From the NCBI GenBank assembly GCA_000143165.1, contig CP002084.1, positions 434,001-498,000 on the forward strand: 64,000 bases of DNA, in the 5' to 3' direction. The position numbers were made by a program, and so were the translations under genes. Of this stretch, positions 1 to 8,414 are shown piece by piece. The notes beneath the pieces were generated by a model that worked only from the letters and a program-made list of their open reading frames with translations, made no database searches and was not told the DNA's origin. This DNA is from Dehalogenimonas lykanthroporepellens BL-DC-9 (GTDB taxonomy: Bacteria > Chloroflexota > Dehalococcoidia > Dehalococcoidales > Dehalococcoidaceae). The number at the start of each line of letters is the position of its first letter. Position 1 is the first letter of the stretch.

Positions 1-44
1 GCAGACCGGCTTTGTGCGACTGGCTGAGGACTTCCTTGTTCATG
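1..44 (-). CDS. 5' end of an unidentified gene downstream of recR (partial)
   Basis: An ATG at 44-42 lies 6-7 bases after a strong GGAGG ribosome binding site and 13 bases after the recR stop codon. It opens a frame running off the window edge; the visible start reads MNKEVLSQSHKAGL. Spacing and strand suggest it is the last visible member of the dnaX-ybaB-recR operon. Fourteen residues are too few to assign a family. Confidence 0.5.
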
Positions 45-57
45 CGAAGACCTCCGA

Positions 58-669
58 TTAAAACTCCTGACGGTTCTCCAGCGCCCGGGACAGGGTGACG
101 TCATCGGCGTATTCTATTTCACCCCCGAACGGCAGTCCGCGGGCCAGCCGGGTCACCCGGATGCCCAGCGGGGCAATTAACCGCTGGAGGTACATGGCTG
201 TAGTTTCGCCTTCGACATTGGCGTTGGTGGCCACGATGACTTCGGTCACCATGCCGCTTTCCAGGCGGCTCATCAGTTCCGCCAGCCGGATATCGGCGGT
301 GCCGACCCCTTCCGAAGGCGAGATAGCCCCGTGAAGCACATGGTAGCCGCCTTTGTAAATGCCGGTGTGTTCCAGCGTCAGCATATCCTGAGGCTGTTCC
401 ACCACGCAGATGCGGCTGGTGTCACGTTCCGGCGAGGCGCAGATGGAACAGGTATCACCATCGGCGATGTTCCAACAGGTACGGCACAGCCGGGTCTGCT
501 GTTTAACACAGACCAGGGCGTCGGCCAGTTCTCTCACCTGTTCAGCCGAGGCCTTCAGGATATGGTACGACAGGCGCTGGGCGCTCTTGGGGCCGATGCC
601 CGGCAGACGCCCCAACACTTCGGTCAGACGATTGACTGCCGCGGCGGTGGACTTGGGAGCCTCTTTCAT
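58..669 (-). CDS. recR: Recombination mediator protein RecR
   Basis: RecR acts with RecO/RecF to load RecA on gapped DNA during recombinational repair. The 203-residue product has the usual family length and domain order: a helix-hairpin-helix region around 22-33 ([12 protein letters not shown]), a four-cysteine zinc finger (C62, C65, C74, C77) and a Toprim domain starting near ICVVEQ (about 87) with the acidic EGET motif (about 153). The C-terminal [13 protein letters not shown] stretch is typical. It starts four bases after the ybaB stop, so co-transcription with dnaX and ybaB is very likely; this gene order is common in bacteria. Confidence 0.97.
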   Translation of the reverse strand: MKEAPKSTAAAVNRLTEVLGRLPGIGPKSAQRLSYHILKASAEQVRELADALVCVKQQTRLCRTCWNIADGDTCSICASPERDTSRICVVEQPQDMLTLEHTGIYKGGYHVLHGAISPSEGVGTADIRLAELMSRLESGMVTEVIVATNANVEGETTAMYLQRLIAPLGIRVTRLARGLPFGGEIEYADDVTLSRALENRQEF

Positions 670-672
670 AGT

Positions 673-972
673 TTAGCCCAGTCCGGGCATTCCCATGCCG
701 CCCATCATGCCGGACATTTCCTTGCTGGCGGCTTTCTTGGCTTTTTCGGTAGCGTCATTAACAGCCTTGATGATGTTATCCTCAAGCTGACGCGTTTTTT
801 CCGGTTTCATGGCCTCCTGGTCGATGGTAATGGACAGGAGTTTCTGCTGGCCGTTGACGGTTACTTTAACCGGGCCTTTCTCCCCTTCCATTACGATCTT
901 GTCCAGTTCCTTCTGAATCTTGGAAAGCTGTGATTTGAGTTCCATGGCTTTTTTTACCTGTGAGAAGTCCAT
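673..972 (-). CDS. ybaB: YbaB/EbfC family nucleoid-associated protein
   Basis: Small DNA-binding nucleoid-associated protein of 99 residues, normally encoded between dnaX and recR as here. I chose the ATG at 972 (MDFSQVKKAMELKSQL) because GGAGG lies just upstream and the family begins like this; the longer upstream frame is only dnaX read in another phase. The N-terminal half is a charged helix (KSQLSKIQKELDKI), followed by the conserved beta region VKVTVNGQQKLLSITID and a Met/Gly-rich tail. Its start overlaps the end of dnaX by 19 bases, implying translational coupling. Confidence 0.93.
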   Translation of the reverse strand: MDFSQVKKAMELKSQLSKIQKELDKIVMEGEKGPVKVTVNGQQKLLSITIDQEAMKPEKTRQLEDNIIKAVNDATEKAKKAASKEMSGMMGGMGMPGLG

Positions 973-2624
973 TCTTCCTCCACGTTTATTATCTCGGCAC
1001 CGCGACGCTGTGCCTCTTTGACCAGGTGATTGGCGGCAGGGGCGTGAATACACTCGACCTCGCACGGCACGCCCAGGCAGGCCGACAGGATCTTGACCGT
1101 AATCCGCTTGTTTTCCGGCTCGTTTATCTTGTTCATATGAATCGGGAACTTGAAAGACAGAGTGAGCTTGCCGTTCTCGAAGCTGATGGGTTCGACGCCG
1201 GCAGAGCGCATGATGGCCAGCGCCGGTGAACGGCGGAGATCTTTCGGCACCCGCGACAGTATCTGCGGCCAGGCTTCTTTAAGTTCTTCCAGATTGGCGA
1301 CCGGCGCGTTACTGGCCGACTCGACGACGGGCGCGACTTCCGTTGCCGAAGTTTCAGGTGCGGCAGAAGGCGTGTCCACTGGAGTTGCCACAGGACGGGG
1401 AGCCGGTGTTTCCGGCGGCTTCGAATCCGGAACCGGTTTCACCGGCGGCGGGGGCGTAGCCGGGGCCGGGGTCGGCCGAACCGGTGTCCGGGCGGAAGCC
1501 GTCACTGACTTTTGCTGTTCCGGGGCGCCGGTGACCGGGGGCGTCCGGGCGGTCAGCGTGGTTTCGATGATAGCCATTTCCATGGCCAGGGTCGAGTGCA
1601 TATCGGCATTGCCGACCAGCGCGGTAAAGGCTTTAAGGGCCCGTAGAAGATATTCCATGCCGGCGTCGGCGGCGGCATGGCGGGCATTGTCCAGTTCTTC
1701 CGCTGACAGGGTAAGGGAACCGGTAGAGCCCGTTTTTATCAGGAGGGCCTGGCGCAAGACTTCGACCACTTCGCGGTTGAACTGCTTGAGATTAACACCG
1801 TCGTCAGCCACGCCAGCCAGAATCCGTATAGCTTCCACGGTATCGGCGGCGGCTACCGCCCGAACCAGGCGCGCCGCCCGGTCGTCACCGCTCAACCCCA
1901 GGCTGTCCTGCACCTGACGCAGGCTGATTTTGCCCTGACTGGCGGTGGCGGTCTGCTGGAGCAGGTTTTCAGCGTCCCGGAGGGAGCCTCCGGCGGCGCG
2001 GGCCAGCAGTACCAGGCCGTCACGTTCGATATCTACACCCTCAGAAGTAGCGATTTCGGCCAGCTTATCGGTGATGTCATCGGTGGTCAGGCGGCGGAAG
2101 TCGAAGCGCTGACAGCGGGACATGATGGTTGGCAATATCTTGTGCAGTTCGGTGGTAGCCAGGATGAAGATGACCCGAGGCGGTGGTTCTTCCAGCGTCT
2201 TGAGCAGGGCATTGGAGGCACTGGTGGACAGCATATGGAATTCATCGATGATATAGACTTTATAACGGGCTTCCGCCGGGGAGTAATTCACCCGGTCATT
2301 GAGTACCCGGATGTCGTCAACGCTGTTATTGGAGGCGGCATCGATCTCAATGATATCCATGGCGGAGCCGTTGGTGATGGCCCGGCACATGGAACATTCA
2401 TTGCAGGGTTCGCCGGAGCCTTCATTGTTGAGACAGTTGACCGCCTTGGCCAGAATGCGGCCGGTGGATGTTTTACCGGTGCCGCGCGGCCCGCAGAAAA
2501 GATAGGCCTGGGCTACCCGGTTTTGCTGAAGTGCCGACAGCAGGGTATCGGTAATCGGCTTCTGGCCGACCACTTCGGCCAGCCGTTGCGGCCGCCATTT
2601 ACGGAAGAATACTTGAAATGTCAT
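954..2624 (-). CDS. dnaX: DNA polymerase III subunit gamma/tau
   Basis: Clamp-loader ATPase of the replicative polymerase. Visible features of the 556-residue product: Walker A GPRGTGKT at 45-52, a zinc module (C64, C74, C77, C80), Walker B with IIDEFHML near 125-132 (DEFH in place of the commoner DEVH), and the SRC sensor motif MSRCQRF near 168. Residues about 365-430 form a Pro/Ala/Thr-rich linker before a C-terminal tau-like domain. I noticed no A-AAA-AAG-type slippery heptamer, so a programmed gamma product is not evident. First gene of the dnaX-ybaB-recR operon; the promoter places the transcript start almost at the ATG. Confidence 0.97.
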   Translation of the reverse strand: MTFQVFFRKWRPQRLAEVVGQKPITDTLLSALQQNRVAQAYLFCGPRGTGKTSTGRILAKAVNCLNNEGSGEPCNECSMCRAITNGSAMDIIEIDAASNNSVDDIRVLNDRVNYSPAEARYKVYIIDEFHMLSTSASNALLKTLEEPPPRVIFILATTELHKILPTIMSRCQRFDFRRLTTDDITDKLAEIATSEGVDIERDGLVLLARAAGGSLRDAENLLQQTATASQGKISLRQVQDSLGLSGDDRAARLVRAVAAADTVEAIRILAGVADDGVNLKQFNREVVEVLRQALLIKTGSTGSLTLSAEELDNARHAAADAGMEYLLRALKAFTALVGNADMHSTLAMEMAIIETTLTARTPPVTGAPEQQKSVTASARTPVRPTPAPATPPPPVKPVPDSKPPETPAPRPVATPVDTPSAAPETSATEVAPVVESASNAPVANLEELKEAWPQILSRVPKDLRRSPALAIMRSAGVEPISFENGKLTLSFKFPIHMNKINEPENKRITVKILSACLGVPCEVECIHAPAANHLVKEAQRRGAEIINVEEEWTSHR

Positions 2625-2634
2625 TAGTTGATGA

Positions 2635-2663
2635 ATTATACCTTATCTCGTTCTACCTGTCAG
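2635..2663 (-). promoter_or_regulatory. Sigma-70-like promoter of dnaX-ybaB-recR
   Basis: On the minus strand CTGACA (2663-2658) and TATAAT (2640-2635) are separated by 17 bases. The dnaX ATG at 2624 begins only ten bases after the -10 box, and no Shine-Dalgarno sequence lies between them. The predicted message is therefore leaderless or nearly so. Confidence 0.65.
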
Positions 2664-2970
2664 CCGTGAAGAGCTGTCGGCTTTCAACTCTCAGCTGATA
2701 TATTACAAGCTCCAAATCTTAAACAGCAGACAAGTCTCAATATTCAATTCTCAATAAAACGACGAGGCTACGGATTTCCGAAACTGCCTCGGCATAGCCT
2801 CGCAGAGACGGGATGCCGATGGTAGAGTGTGTAATCGGGAATTGTTTCGTCTTGCCGACGGCAATTTCAGGAAACGAATGCATTTTTCAGCTTTGATGGC
2901 GGAGGCCCTCAAACGTGAATCGTTTCGACGACACAATCCCAAACAATATAAACAATCCGACGACGTTTTC
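2664..2970. repeat. Dispersed intergenic repeat, split by the IS256-type element
   Basis: This non-coding stretch holds a degenerate AT-rich module (2700-2757) and then, from about 2835, a module very similar to 63249-63378. Shared blocks include gggaattgttt, gaggaaacgaatgc (approximate in this copy), cgtttcgacgacacaat and aaacaatataaacaatc. Short frames on both strands here are translations of the repeat, not genes. The unit resumes after the IS at about 4380. Confidence 0.7.
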
Positions 2971-4345
2971 GGTAGTGTCCCGTCAAGTGGTGTAAATTCA
3001 TCATTGGTGGTTTCCCGAATAATCAAGCTGGTAAAGCCATGATCAGGGGTTCCTCCTGCGCCCCTTCCAGCGTTTTCTTCATCGAATCCAAAGAAAAGTA
3101 GCGTCGTCCGACCTCCCACTCGTCCTGCTGTTCCATTAACACCGCCCCAATCAGCCTGATTACCGATTGGCTGTTGGGAAAGATGCCGACCACATTACTG
3201 CGGCGCTTGATTTCCTTGTTCAGTCTCTCCAGGGGATTGGTAGAGTACAGTTGCCGCCAGTGTTCCCGGGGGAAGGCGGTATAGGCCAGGATATCCGGTT
3301 CTGCCTCTTCCAATTGGTCGGCCACAGGACCGAATCGGAGTCTGAGGTTATCGGCTACCCGGCGGAGCTGGCTGTAAGCGCTGTCGCGGTCAGGTTGAGC
3401 GAAGATGGTCCGGATAGCGGCAGATACCATAGCCTGGGCGCCCCGCGGCACTCTGGCCAGCGCATTGCGCATGAAGTGCACCCGGCAGCGTTGCCACGAT
3501 ACCCCGGTGAGTACCGTGCTGATGGCTTCCTTCAGTCCCAGATGAGCATCACTGATTACCAGCATCACCCCGCTCAAACCACGGCTGACCAACCCCCGCA
3601 GAAACTCTTTCCAGAATACACCGTCTTCACTGGGGCCGACCTCAAGCCCGATGATCTCGCGTTCTCCGGTTTCACGGACTCCGTAGGCGATAATTACCGC
3701 CTGACTGACCACCCGCCCTGAATCCCTGACCTTGACGTAGGTCGCGTCCAGCCACAGATAGGGATAACGCCATAACAAAGGCCGGTGGCGCCATCGTTCC
3801 ACTTCATCGTCCAGAGCCCCGCATATTCGCGATACCTCGCTCTTACTGACCCCGTTAAGCCCCAGTGACTGAACCAGAGATTCCACCTTGCGGGTGCTGA
3901 TGCCCAATACATAGGCTTCCTGGATTACCGCCAGCAAGGCTTGTTCCGCCCGGCGCCGGGGCTCGAGCAAGCTGGGGAAATAACTGCCGTCCCGCAACCG
4001 GGGAATCGCCAAGGGTATCGTGCCGGCCCGGGTGTCCCAGATACGCCCCCGGTAGCCGTTACGGTAGGTTAAACGACCGTTACTGCGCTCATGTTTCTCA
4101 GCTCCGGTCTTCTGCTTAACCTCAAGCTCCATGACCGCTTCGGCCAGCATCTTCACCCCTTCTCTCAGAAAATCAAGATCACCGTCACTCCCTGACTTGC
4201 GTAGCAGTTCCAAAAGTGTCATCCTGTCTTTGGCCATTGTTGTGGTTACCTCCTGAAAGTCTTTGTTGTTATTTTCTTTCAAGAAACCACACAATGGCCT
4301 GCTTTTTCAATTCCAGGAATTTACACCACGTACGGGGATTCTACT
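2971..4345 (-). mobile_element. IS256-type insertion sequence, copy 1 (1375 bp)
   Basis: The element is bounded by imperfect inverted repeats of about 29 bp: left GGTAGTGTCCCGTCAAGTGG..., right the complement of AGTAGAATCCCCGTACGTGG.... It is flanked by an 8-bp direct repeat ACGTTTTC (2963-2970 and 4346-4353), the duplication size expected for the family. It encodes one transposase on the minus strand. A nearly identical 1375-bp copy lies at 14952-16326. This copy landed inside a dispersed intergenic repeat and disrupts no gene. Confidence 0.95.
3023..4237 (-). CDS. IS256-family (MULE-like) transposase, copy 1
   Basis: DDE transposase of 404 residues. I chose the ATG opening MAKDRMTLLELL because AGGAGG lies about 10 bases upstream; an in-frame upstream ATG would add 19 residues without a ribosome binding site. 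Catalytic landmarks: first Asp in LWLDATYVKV, second Asp in VISDAHLGLKEAI, the Cys/His signature CRVHFMRN, and the Glu in STNPLERLNKEIKRR. It differs from the second copy at only a few residues (for example N/D in the KHERSNGR segment, Q/H in RRAEQAL, S/T in VRDSGRV, Y/C in DSAYSQL). The frame is open throughout, so it is probably active. Confidence 0.95.
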   Translation of the reverse strand: MAKDRMTLLELLRKSGSDGDLDFLREGVKMLAEAVMELEVKQKTGAEKHERSNGRLTYRNGYRGRIWDTRAGTIPLAIPRLRDGSYFPSLLEPRRRAEQALLAVIQEAYVLGISTRKVESLVQSLGLNGVSKSEVSRICGALDDEVERWRHRPLLWRYPYLWLDATYVKVRDSGRVVSQAVIIAYGVRETGEREIIGLEVGPSEDGVFWKEFLRGLVSRGLSGVMLVISDAHLGLKEAISTVLTGVSWQRCRVHFMRNALARVPRGAQAMVSAAIRTIFAQPDRDSAYSQLRRVADNLRLRFGPVADQLEEAEPDILAYTAFPREHWRQLYSTNPLERLNKEIKRRSNVVGIFPNSQSVIRLIGAVLMEQQDEWEVGRRYFSLDSMKKTLEGAQEEPLIMALPA

Positions 4346-4353
4346 ACGTTTTC

Positions 4354-4680
4354 TGAAACCCAGAACGGAAATGGGGTTGCGAGGATTTTACTGAATGGCG
4401 TATATATGTTCGTAATAATAAGTCTGATTTTAGGTTCTTATAAATGTAATGTCAATGGGGAAATGGCACAGGCCCGGCTTTCTGCCGGGAAATTCCAAAT
4501 CTCAAGCCACAAATAGCAAACAATATCAAATCTTAAATTTCCAAAAAGAGGCACCGAGATTGCTTCGCGGCCTGGGGCCAAATCGCAATAACGAGGGGCA
4601 GTTAGATGATCGGGATTACCACGGCCGCTTTTGTGGCGGCCTCGTAATGACTTGAAATATATGCCTTTCATGGTTCGACA
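4354..4680. repeat. Dispersed intergenic repeat, right part
   Basis: Continuation of the repeat after the IS. The block gcgtatatatgttcgtaata (from 4390) recurs at about 63430; the rest of that module (aatggggaaatggcaca, then an AT-rich module beginning aattccaaatctcaagcc) follows in the same order as in the copy near 63480-63600. The phrase gcaccgagattgcttcgcgg occurs in both. From 4680 to the next gene at 4823 I see nothing assignable. Confidence 0.7.
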
Positions 4681-4822
4681 AGCTCACCACGAACGGGGCG
4701 GGGTGACGTGGAATACCTGTTTTCACGGGTAATGACAGAACGGGGATGGCTGGGGTACGGAAGAACTGTTCCGAAAAATGTAGCCAGGTATGGAAAAATG
4801 CTCATCCGGGGAATGAAACCGG

Positions 4823-5305
4823 CTATTGGCAACGGTCAGATTTGGTGACCACTTTGGCCGCCAGCAGTTCCCAATCGTCCTTCAGATGGTGTTCCAGAGC
4901 CGAGGGCGTTTCGAATTTGAAATGTCTGATTCGGTGTTCGAAAAGGCCGATAATGCGATCAATGTCTCGTTGAACTACTAAAACGGAACTTTGATTTATC
5001 AAGTCCGGCTGGATATACACACTCATCCAAAATGGAGAAGCAGTGTTCAACCCGTAAGACTCGGCTACGCGATCAGCAAGATACCGGTAAAATAGATAAA
5101 ACTTGTCCAGACAGATGGTCAACGGGTCTTCATCCCGAAATACTCCGACCGGGTCACCGGTACCATCGGCTGAATAAACCGCCCAAGAGCAGGGGAAGGC
5201 CGACCAGGCATATGGGACTGAATTTTTCGAAACGCGATGGTCAGCCAGTTGTTCTCTAAGCCTGGTTTCCAGCCCGAATGTCAGCGGGTACATTTCAGGC
5301 GACAT
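4823..5305 (-). CDS. Hypothetical protein paired with DpnI-like nuclease
   Basis: Protein of 160 residues whose ATG follows the stop of the DpnI-like gene by two bases, so the two are almost certainly co-expressed. I do not recognise a family. It is mixed alpha/beta with several aromatic residues and no signal peptide, transmembrane segment or zinc motif; the C-terminal half contains RDIDRIIGLFEHRIRHFKF and HLKDDWELLAAKV, likely amphipathic helices. It is not a methyltransferase: no DPPY or FxGxG motif is present. A role connected to the neighbouring restriction enzyme is inferred only from coupling. Confidence 0.75.
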   Translation of the reverse strand: MSPEMYPLTFGLETRLREQLADHRVSKNSVPYAWSAFPCSWAVYSADGTGDPVGVFRDEDPLTICLDKFYLFYRYLADRVAESYGLNTASPFWMSVYIQPDLINQSSVLVVQRDIDRIIGLFEHRIRHFKFETPSALEHHLKDDWELLAAKVVTKSDRCQ

Positions 5306-5307
5306 AA

Positions 5308-6078
5308 TTATTTCAACCGGTAGTGGCCATTACCGAGGAATTCCAGCAAACCACGGTCGCGCAGTACCTGTAATTGTTGTCTTATTTTATCCTTGATGTG
5401 ATGGTTGTCGGGATGAAGTTTTTCCAGAATGGGGGTGAATTCGTAGATTTGAGATAATTTGAATTCATTACTATTCAATTTATCCATACACGACATGATA
5501 TCCAATAACCATCCCTTTGAGTCGAAGTTGGTTTCTTCACGTAAAAAAAGAGTTTTCTGCCAGGTCGCCATGACATCGGACAAGGGCTCGATATTTCGGT
5601 TTCTGACCAAGTATATACGACCTGGACGGGGAATGTCGTCAATAAGGATGTTACAACCAACCCACCCGGCGCGTCGGGCCGTGGGAGAAAGAGCTTTGCG
5701 TTTTTCGATTATCGTCGGTGTGAAGAAATGCTTGGGTACGACCAGAAAATCAGTAACTGAATGGCTGATGGCGTCGTAGTTCATCAGGAAAAGATTGGGA
5801 TTGGTACGGGATGTCAACCTTTCCATCATCGCTGAAAAAGCACCATCAACGACCCGTCCGGTAAGGACGGATTTCTTGCTTTTTAATTCGAATTCTTCGC
5901 CACAGACGGAGCAGAAAAAGTCGGCAACCCGCCGGCCGGCTTCGAATTGGTTGAGCTGACGGTGCCCACAATTCGGGCAGTAGGACTGCCCGGCGACCCA
6001 GCCCTCAGTCAAAACTCGGGCTTTCTGGGTTGGACTGTGATAGGAAGCGGCTATTGACGGGTCGAAGTTAAGTTCCAT
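5308..6078 (-). CDS. DpnI-like methyl-directed type IIM restriction endonuclease
   Basis: Strong resemblance to DpnI, which cuts GATC when the adenine is N6-methylated. The product is 256 residues (DpnI 254) and opens MELNFDPSIA. The zinc cysteines C34, C37, C56 and C59 and the PD-(D/E)XK residues D53, E64, K66 (VADFFC...EFELKSKK) fall at the numbering I recall for DpnI. The middle segment ALSPTARRAGWVGCNI and the C-terminal winged-helix reader (about 183-256, DKIRQQLQVLRDRGLLEF) are also conserved. No Dam-type methylase is seen in the window, as expected for a solitary enzyme that destroys methylated incoming DNA. Confidence 0.93.
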   Translation of the reverse strand: MELNFDPSIAASYHSPTQKARVLTEGWVAGQSYCPNCGHRQLNQFEAGRRVADFFCSVCGEEFELKSKKSVLTGRVVDGAFSAMMERLTSRTNPNLFLMNYDAISHSVTDFLVVPKHFFTPTIIEKRKALSPTARRAGWVGCNILIDDIPRPGRIYLVRNRNIEPLSDVMATWQKTLFLREETNFDSKGWLLDIMSCMDKLNSNEFKLSQIYEFTPILEKLHPDNHHIKDKIRQQLQVLRDRGLLEFLGNGHYRLK

Positions 6079-6128
6079 GGAAGCATTATATGATCATCTT
6101 GAACGCAGGCACAAGGCGGGATGGATTC

Positions 6129-6296
6129 CTACTTCCCTTCGGCCTGGTCCAGTTCGTCGGAGGTATCGCCGGTAAGGTCGAGGTTGTAGAAATCACTGTC
6201 AGGGCCGGGCAGGGCCAGTTGGAATATGGAGATTTCGTCTATGGAGGCGACGGCCAGGAAGAACCCTGCCGTCCTGCGAGTGAGCAGACTTTTCAT
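6129..6296 (-). CDS. Small hypothetical protein coupled to mutL
   Basis: A 55-codon frame whose ATG overlaps the mutL stop as ATGA, an arrangement that often signals translational coupling. The product begins MKSLLTRRTAGFFLAVASID and ends in an acidic tail rich in Asp and Glu. No family is recognised. It could be a real small gene or a chance open frame after mutL; the overlap is the main support. Confidence 0.4.
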   Translation of the reverse strand: MKSLLTRRTAGFFLAVASIDEISIFQLALPGPDSDFYNLDLTGDTSDELDQAEGK

Positions 6297-7981
6297 ATCC
6301 GTTTGAAATGGCGTTCCAGAGCCGAGGTTTCCAGTTTCATCAGGGTGGGCCGGCCGTGGGGACAGGTAGCCGGCAAATCGGTGCGTTCCAGATCGGCCAG
6401 AAGCGCCCGTATTTCTTCCGGAGACAGGGTGCGGCCGGCACGGACGGCGGAGTGACAGGCGATCAACTCAGCCATTTTCTGTTCACCCCGGGTTCGGGAT
6501 TCCGGTGAGTTGAGAAACTCATGGAGGGCGGTTTCCCAGTCACCGTCGGCCAGTATCGCCGGGACAGCCCGAACCAGAACGGTTCGGCCGCCGAAATCCT
6601 CGACGATGAAACCGAATTCTTTCAGCAGGTCGGATGTCCCGGTCAGAGCGGTAGTTTCCGCCGGGGACAGACCGATATCACGGGGAGACAGGAGGGATTG
6701 CGACGCCGGTACCCGGGAAGCGCGGGCGGCCAGCGCCTTTTCGTACATGACCCGTTCATGGGCGGCGTGCTGGTCGATGATATAAAGACCATCCGGACCT
6801 TCGGCCAGCAGGTAGCAGTCGGCAATCTGACCCACGGGACGCAGGGCCGGCAGGGCCCGCGCAACGGTCAGTCCGGGTTCAGGGAGTGACGATGTTCCCG
6901 GAGCCGTCGGCGGGAAGAGGTTTTCGATGAAGTTCGCCGAGGCTCTGCGGTCCAGGGATGGCCGGTAGGATGACGGCGACTCATGAATCACCGGTACCGG
7001 CGATTCACCGACCAATAACGAGCGGACGGAGCGACGGATAAAATCAAAAACCCGGGAGTCCTGGCGGAATTTTATTTCCGTCTTGGCCGGATGAATGTTG
7101 ATGTCGGTTTCAGCCGGGGGCAGGGTCAGTGACAGAACGGCTATCGGGTAACGGCCGACGGTCAACAGGCCGTGGCCGGCTTCTGCCAGCGCCCGGGTCA
7201 GCATGGGGCTTTTCACCCAGCGGCGGTTGACGAAAAAGTACTGACCGGAACGGTTGGCACGGGCGATTTCCGGGGGCGCGACCAGGCCGTGGAGCGCCAT
7301 GGAATCAATGGCGGAGTCTATATCCATCATCCGGGCGGCGGTTTCCCGACCCAGCACTTCGGCGGCGGCGTCCCGCAGTCGGCCGGAACCCGGTGAGGCC
7401 AGAACACGATGGCCGTCAACGCTCAGCGTGAAGCGGATATCCGGCCGGGCCAGGGCGTAATGACCGACGACGGCGGTAACGTGGCCGGTTTCAGTAGCGG
7501 TGGTTTTTAAAAACTTGAGGCGTGCCGGGACGGCTGAGAACAACCGGGATACGGAGACAGTGGTGCCGCGGGCGCGGGCGGCGGTCTTGACGGTCACCTC
7601 GCCGTGGCGAGAAACCAGTGACGAACCGGATTCGTCCGCGGTGGCGGTCAGGACTTCAAGTTCGGCCACAGCGGCTATGCTGGACAGGGCTTCGCCCCGA
7701 AAACCGAGGCTTGAAAGGGAGTCGAGGTCGTCGAAAGAGGTAATCTTGGAAGTGGCGTGGCGTTCAAGAGCCAGGGGCAGGTCGACGGCGGCAATGCCGA
7801 TGCCGTCGTCACTGACGCGGATGAGGGCGGTGCCGCCGTCCCTGATTTCAATGTCAATGGCTCCGGCGGCGGCGTCGATGGCGTTTTCCACCAGTTCCTT
7901 GACCACCGAGGCCGGGCGTTCCACCACCTCGCCGGCGGCGATGCGGGCGACGGTGTTGCGGTCGAGTTGCTGTATTGGCAC
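6293..7981 (-). CDS. mutL: DNA mismatch repair protein MutL (endonuclease type)
   Basis: 562-residue MutL. The N-terminal GHKL ATPase is clear: AAGEVVERPASVVKELVENA, VSDDGIGI and LGFRGEALSSIAAV. The C-terminal domain carries the metal-binding nuclease motif DQHAAHERVMYE (pattern DQHA-x2-E-x4-E), together with ACHSAVRAG and CPHGRP. This marks the nicking MutL found in bacteria that lack MutH and Dam-directed strand discrimination. Start is GTG (product begins MPIQQLDRN). No Shine-Dalgarno sequence precedes it; TACAAT lies only about six bases upstream with CTGACA 18 bases further, suggesting a leaderless message. No mutS is adjacent. Confidence 0.96.
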   Translation of the reverse strand: MPIQQLDRNTVARIAAGEVVERPASVVKELVENAIDAAAGAIDIEIRDGGTALIRVSDDGIGIAAVDLPLALERHATSKITSFDDLDSLSSLGFRGEALSSIAAVAELEVLTATADESGSSLVSRHGEVTVKTAARARGTTVSVSRLFSAVPARLKFLKTTATETGHVTAVVGHYALARPDIRFTLSVDGHRVLASPGSGRLRDAAAEVLGRETAARMMDIDSAIDSMALHGLVAPPEIARANRSGQYFFVNRRWVKSPMLTRALAEAGHGLLTVGRYPIAVLSLTLPPAETDINIHPAKTEIKFRQDSRVFDFIRRSVRSLLVGESPVPVIHESPSSYRPSLDRRASANFIENLFPPTAPGTSSLPEPGLTVARALPALRPVGQIADCYLLAEGPDGLYIIDQHAAHERVMYEKALAARASRVPASQSLLSPRDIGLSPAETTALTGTSDLLKEFGFIVEDFGGRTVLVRAVPAILADGDWETALHEFLNSPESRTRGEQKMAELIACHSAVRAGRTLSPEEIRALLADLERTDLPATCPHGRPTLMKLETSALERHFKRI

Positions 7982-8017
7982 AGGAAGATTGTACAGGATT
8001 AGGCTATTAGCTGTCAG

Positions 8018-8290
8018 CCATCAGCTATAAGATGTCATTGTTGGAAACACCGGGATGGCTTTATGGCCAATGGCCATACTTCATGACGGGTTGATGGGGG
8101 ATACCGAGATTACCGCGTCGCTGAGCTCCTCATAATGACGATTGAGGGACAGTCGGGTATTGGAAACACCGAGATTACAAGCTAAATACCAAACAATATC
8201 AAAATTATAATACCAAATGACCGAAACGGGGGACAACTTTCAGTCTTTAGCCGTCAGCTTTCAATGGCGTCGTAAGTCAAGGATGTACCG
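8018..8290. repeat. Repeat-rich intergenic region upstream of the metal cassette
   Basis: Non-coding. It contains a degenerate AT-rich module (8176-8222, ending in accaaatgaccgaaacggg) of the same family as those near 4490, 18282, 24000, 28345, 63080 and 63540. Partial ctgtcagccatcagctata and ttcagtctttagccgtcagc blocks, related to those near 2660, 18355 and 63155, lie on either side. No open frame here looks like a gene. Confidence 0.6.
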
Positions 8291-8305
8291 GACTTTTACA
8301 GGGTA

Positions 8306-8352
8306 TTGACAAGAGCTATTTTTAAATATATAATGGGCATATGCTCATTATA
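8306..8352 (+). promoter_or_regulatory. Promoter overlapped by a palindromic operator
   Basis: TTGACA (8306-8311) and TATAAT (8329-8334) are perfect consensus boxes 17 bases apart. The -10 box is the left end of a 24-bp near-perfect palindrome (8329-8352, centred on GCATATGC, one mismatched pair). A repressor bound there would block transcription of the downstream metal/Fe-S cassette. Architecture resembles ArsR/SmtB-type metal-responsive operators, but no such regulator is encoded in the window. Confidence 0.7.
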
Positions 8353-8414
8353 TACGATTATAAACAGCTTCCCGGCAACTTGCCGGATCTGAAAGAAACA
8401 AGGAGGTGAATAAA

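Noticed and set aside
954-1500. Programmed frameshift in dnaX
   Set aside because: No slippery heptamer followed by a hairpin was noticed before the tau-specific region.
1150-1917. Long plus-strand open frame opposite dnaX
   Set aside because: It is the complement of the Pro/Ala-rich dnaX linker; composition is an artefact of high GC and there is no ribosome binding site.
2827-3042. Small frame beginning MCNRELFRLADGNF and the similar frame at 63187-63378
   Set aside because: Both are translations of the same dispersed repeat, readable on both strands; no start signals or codon constraint.
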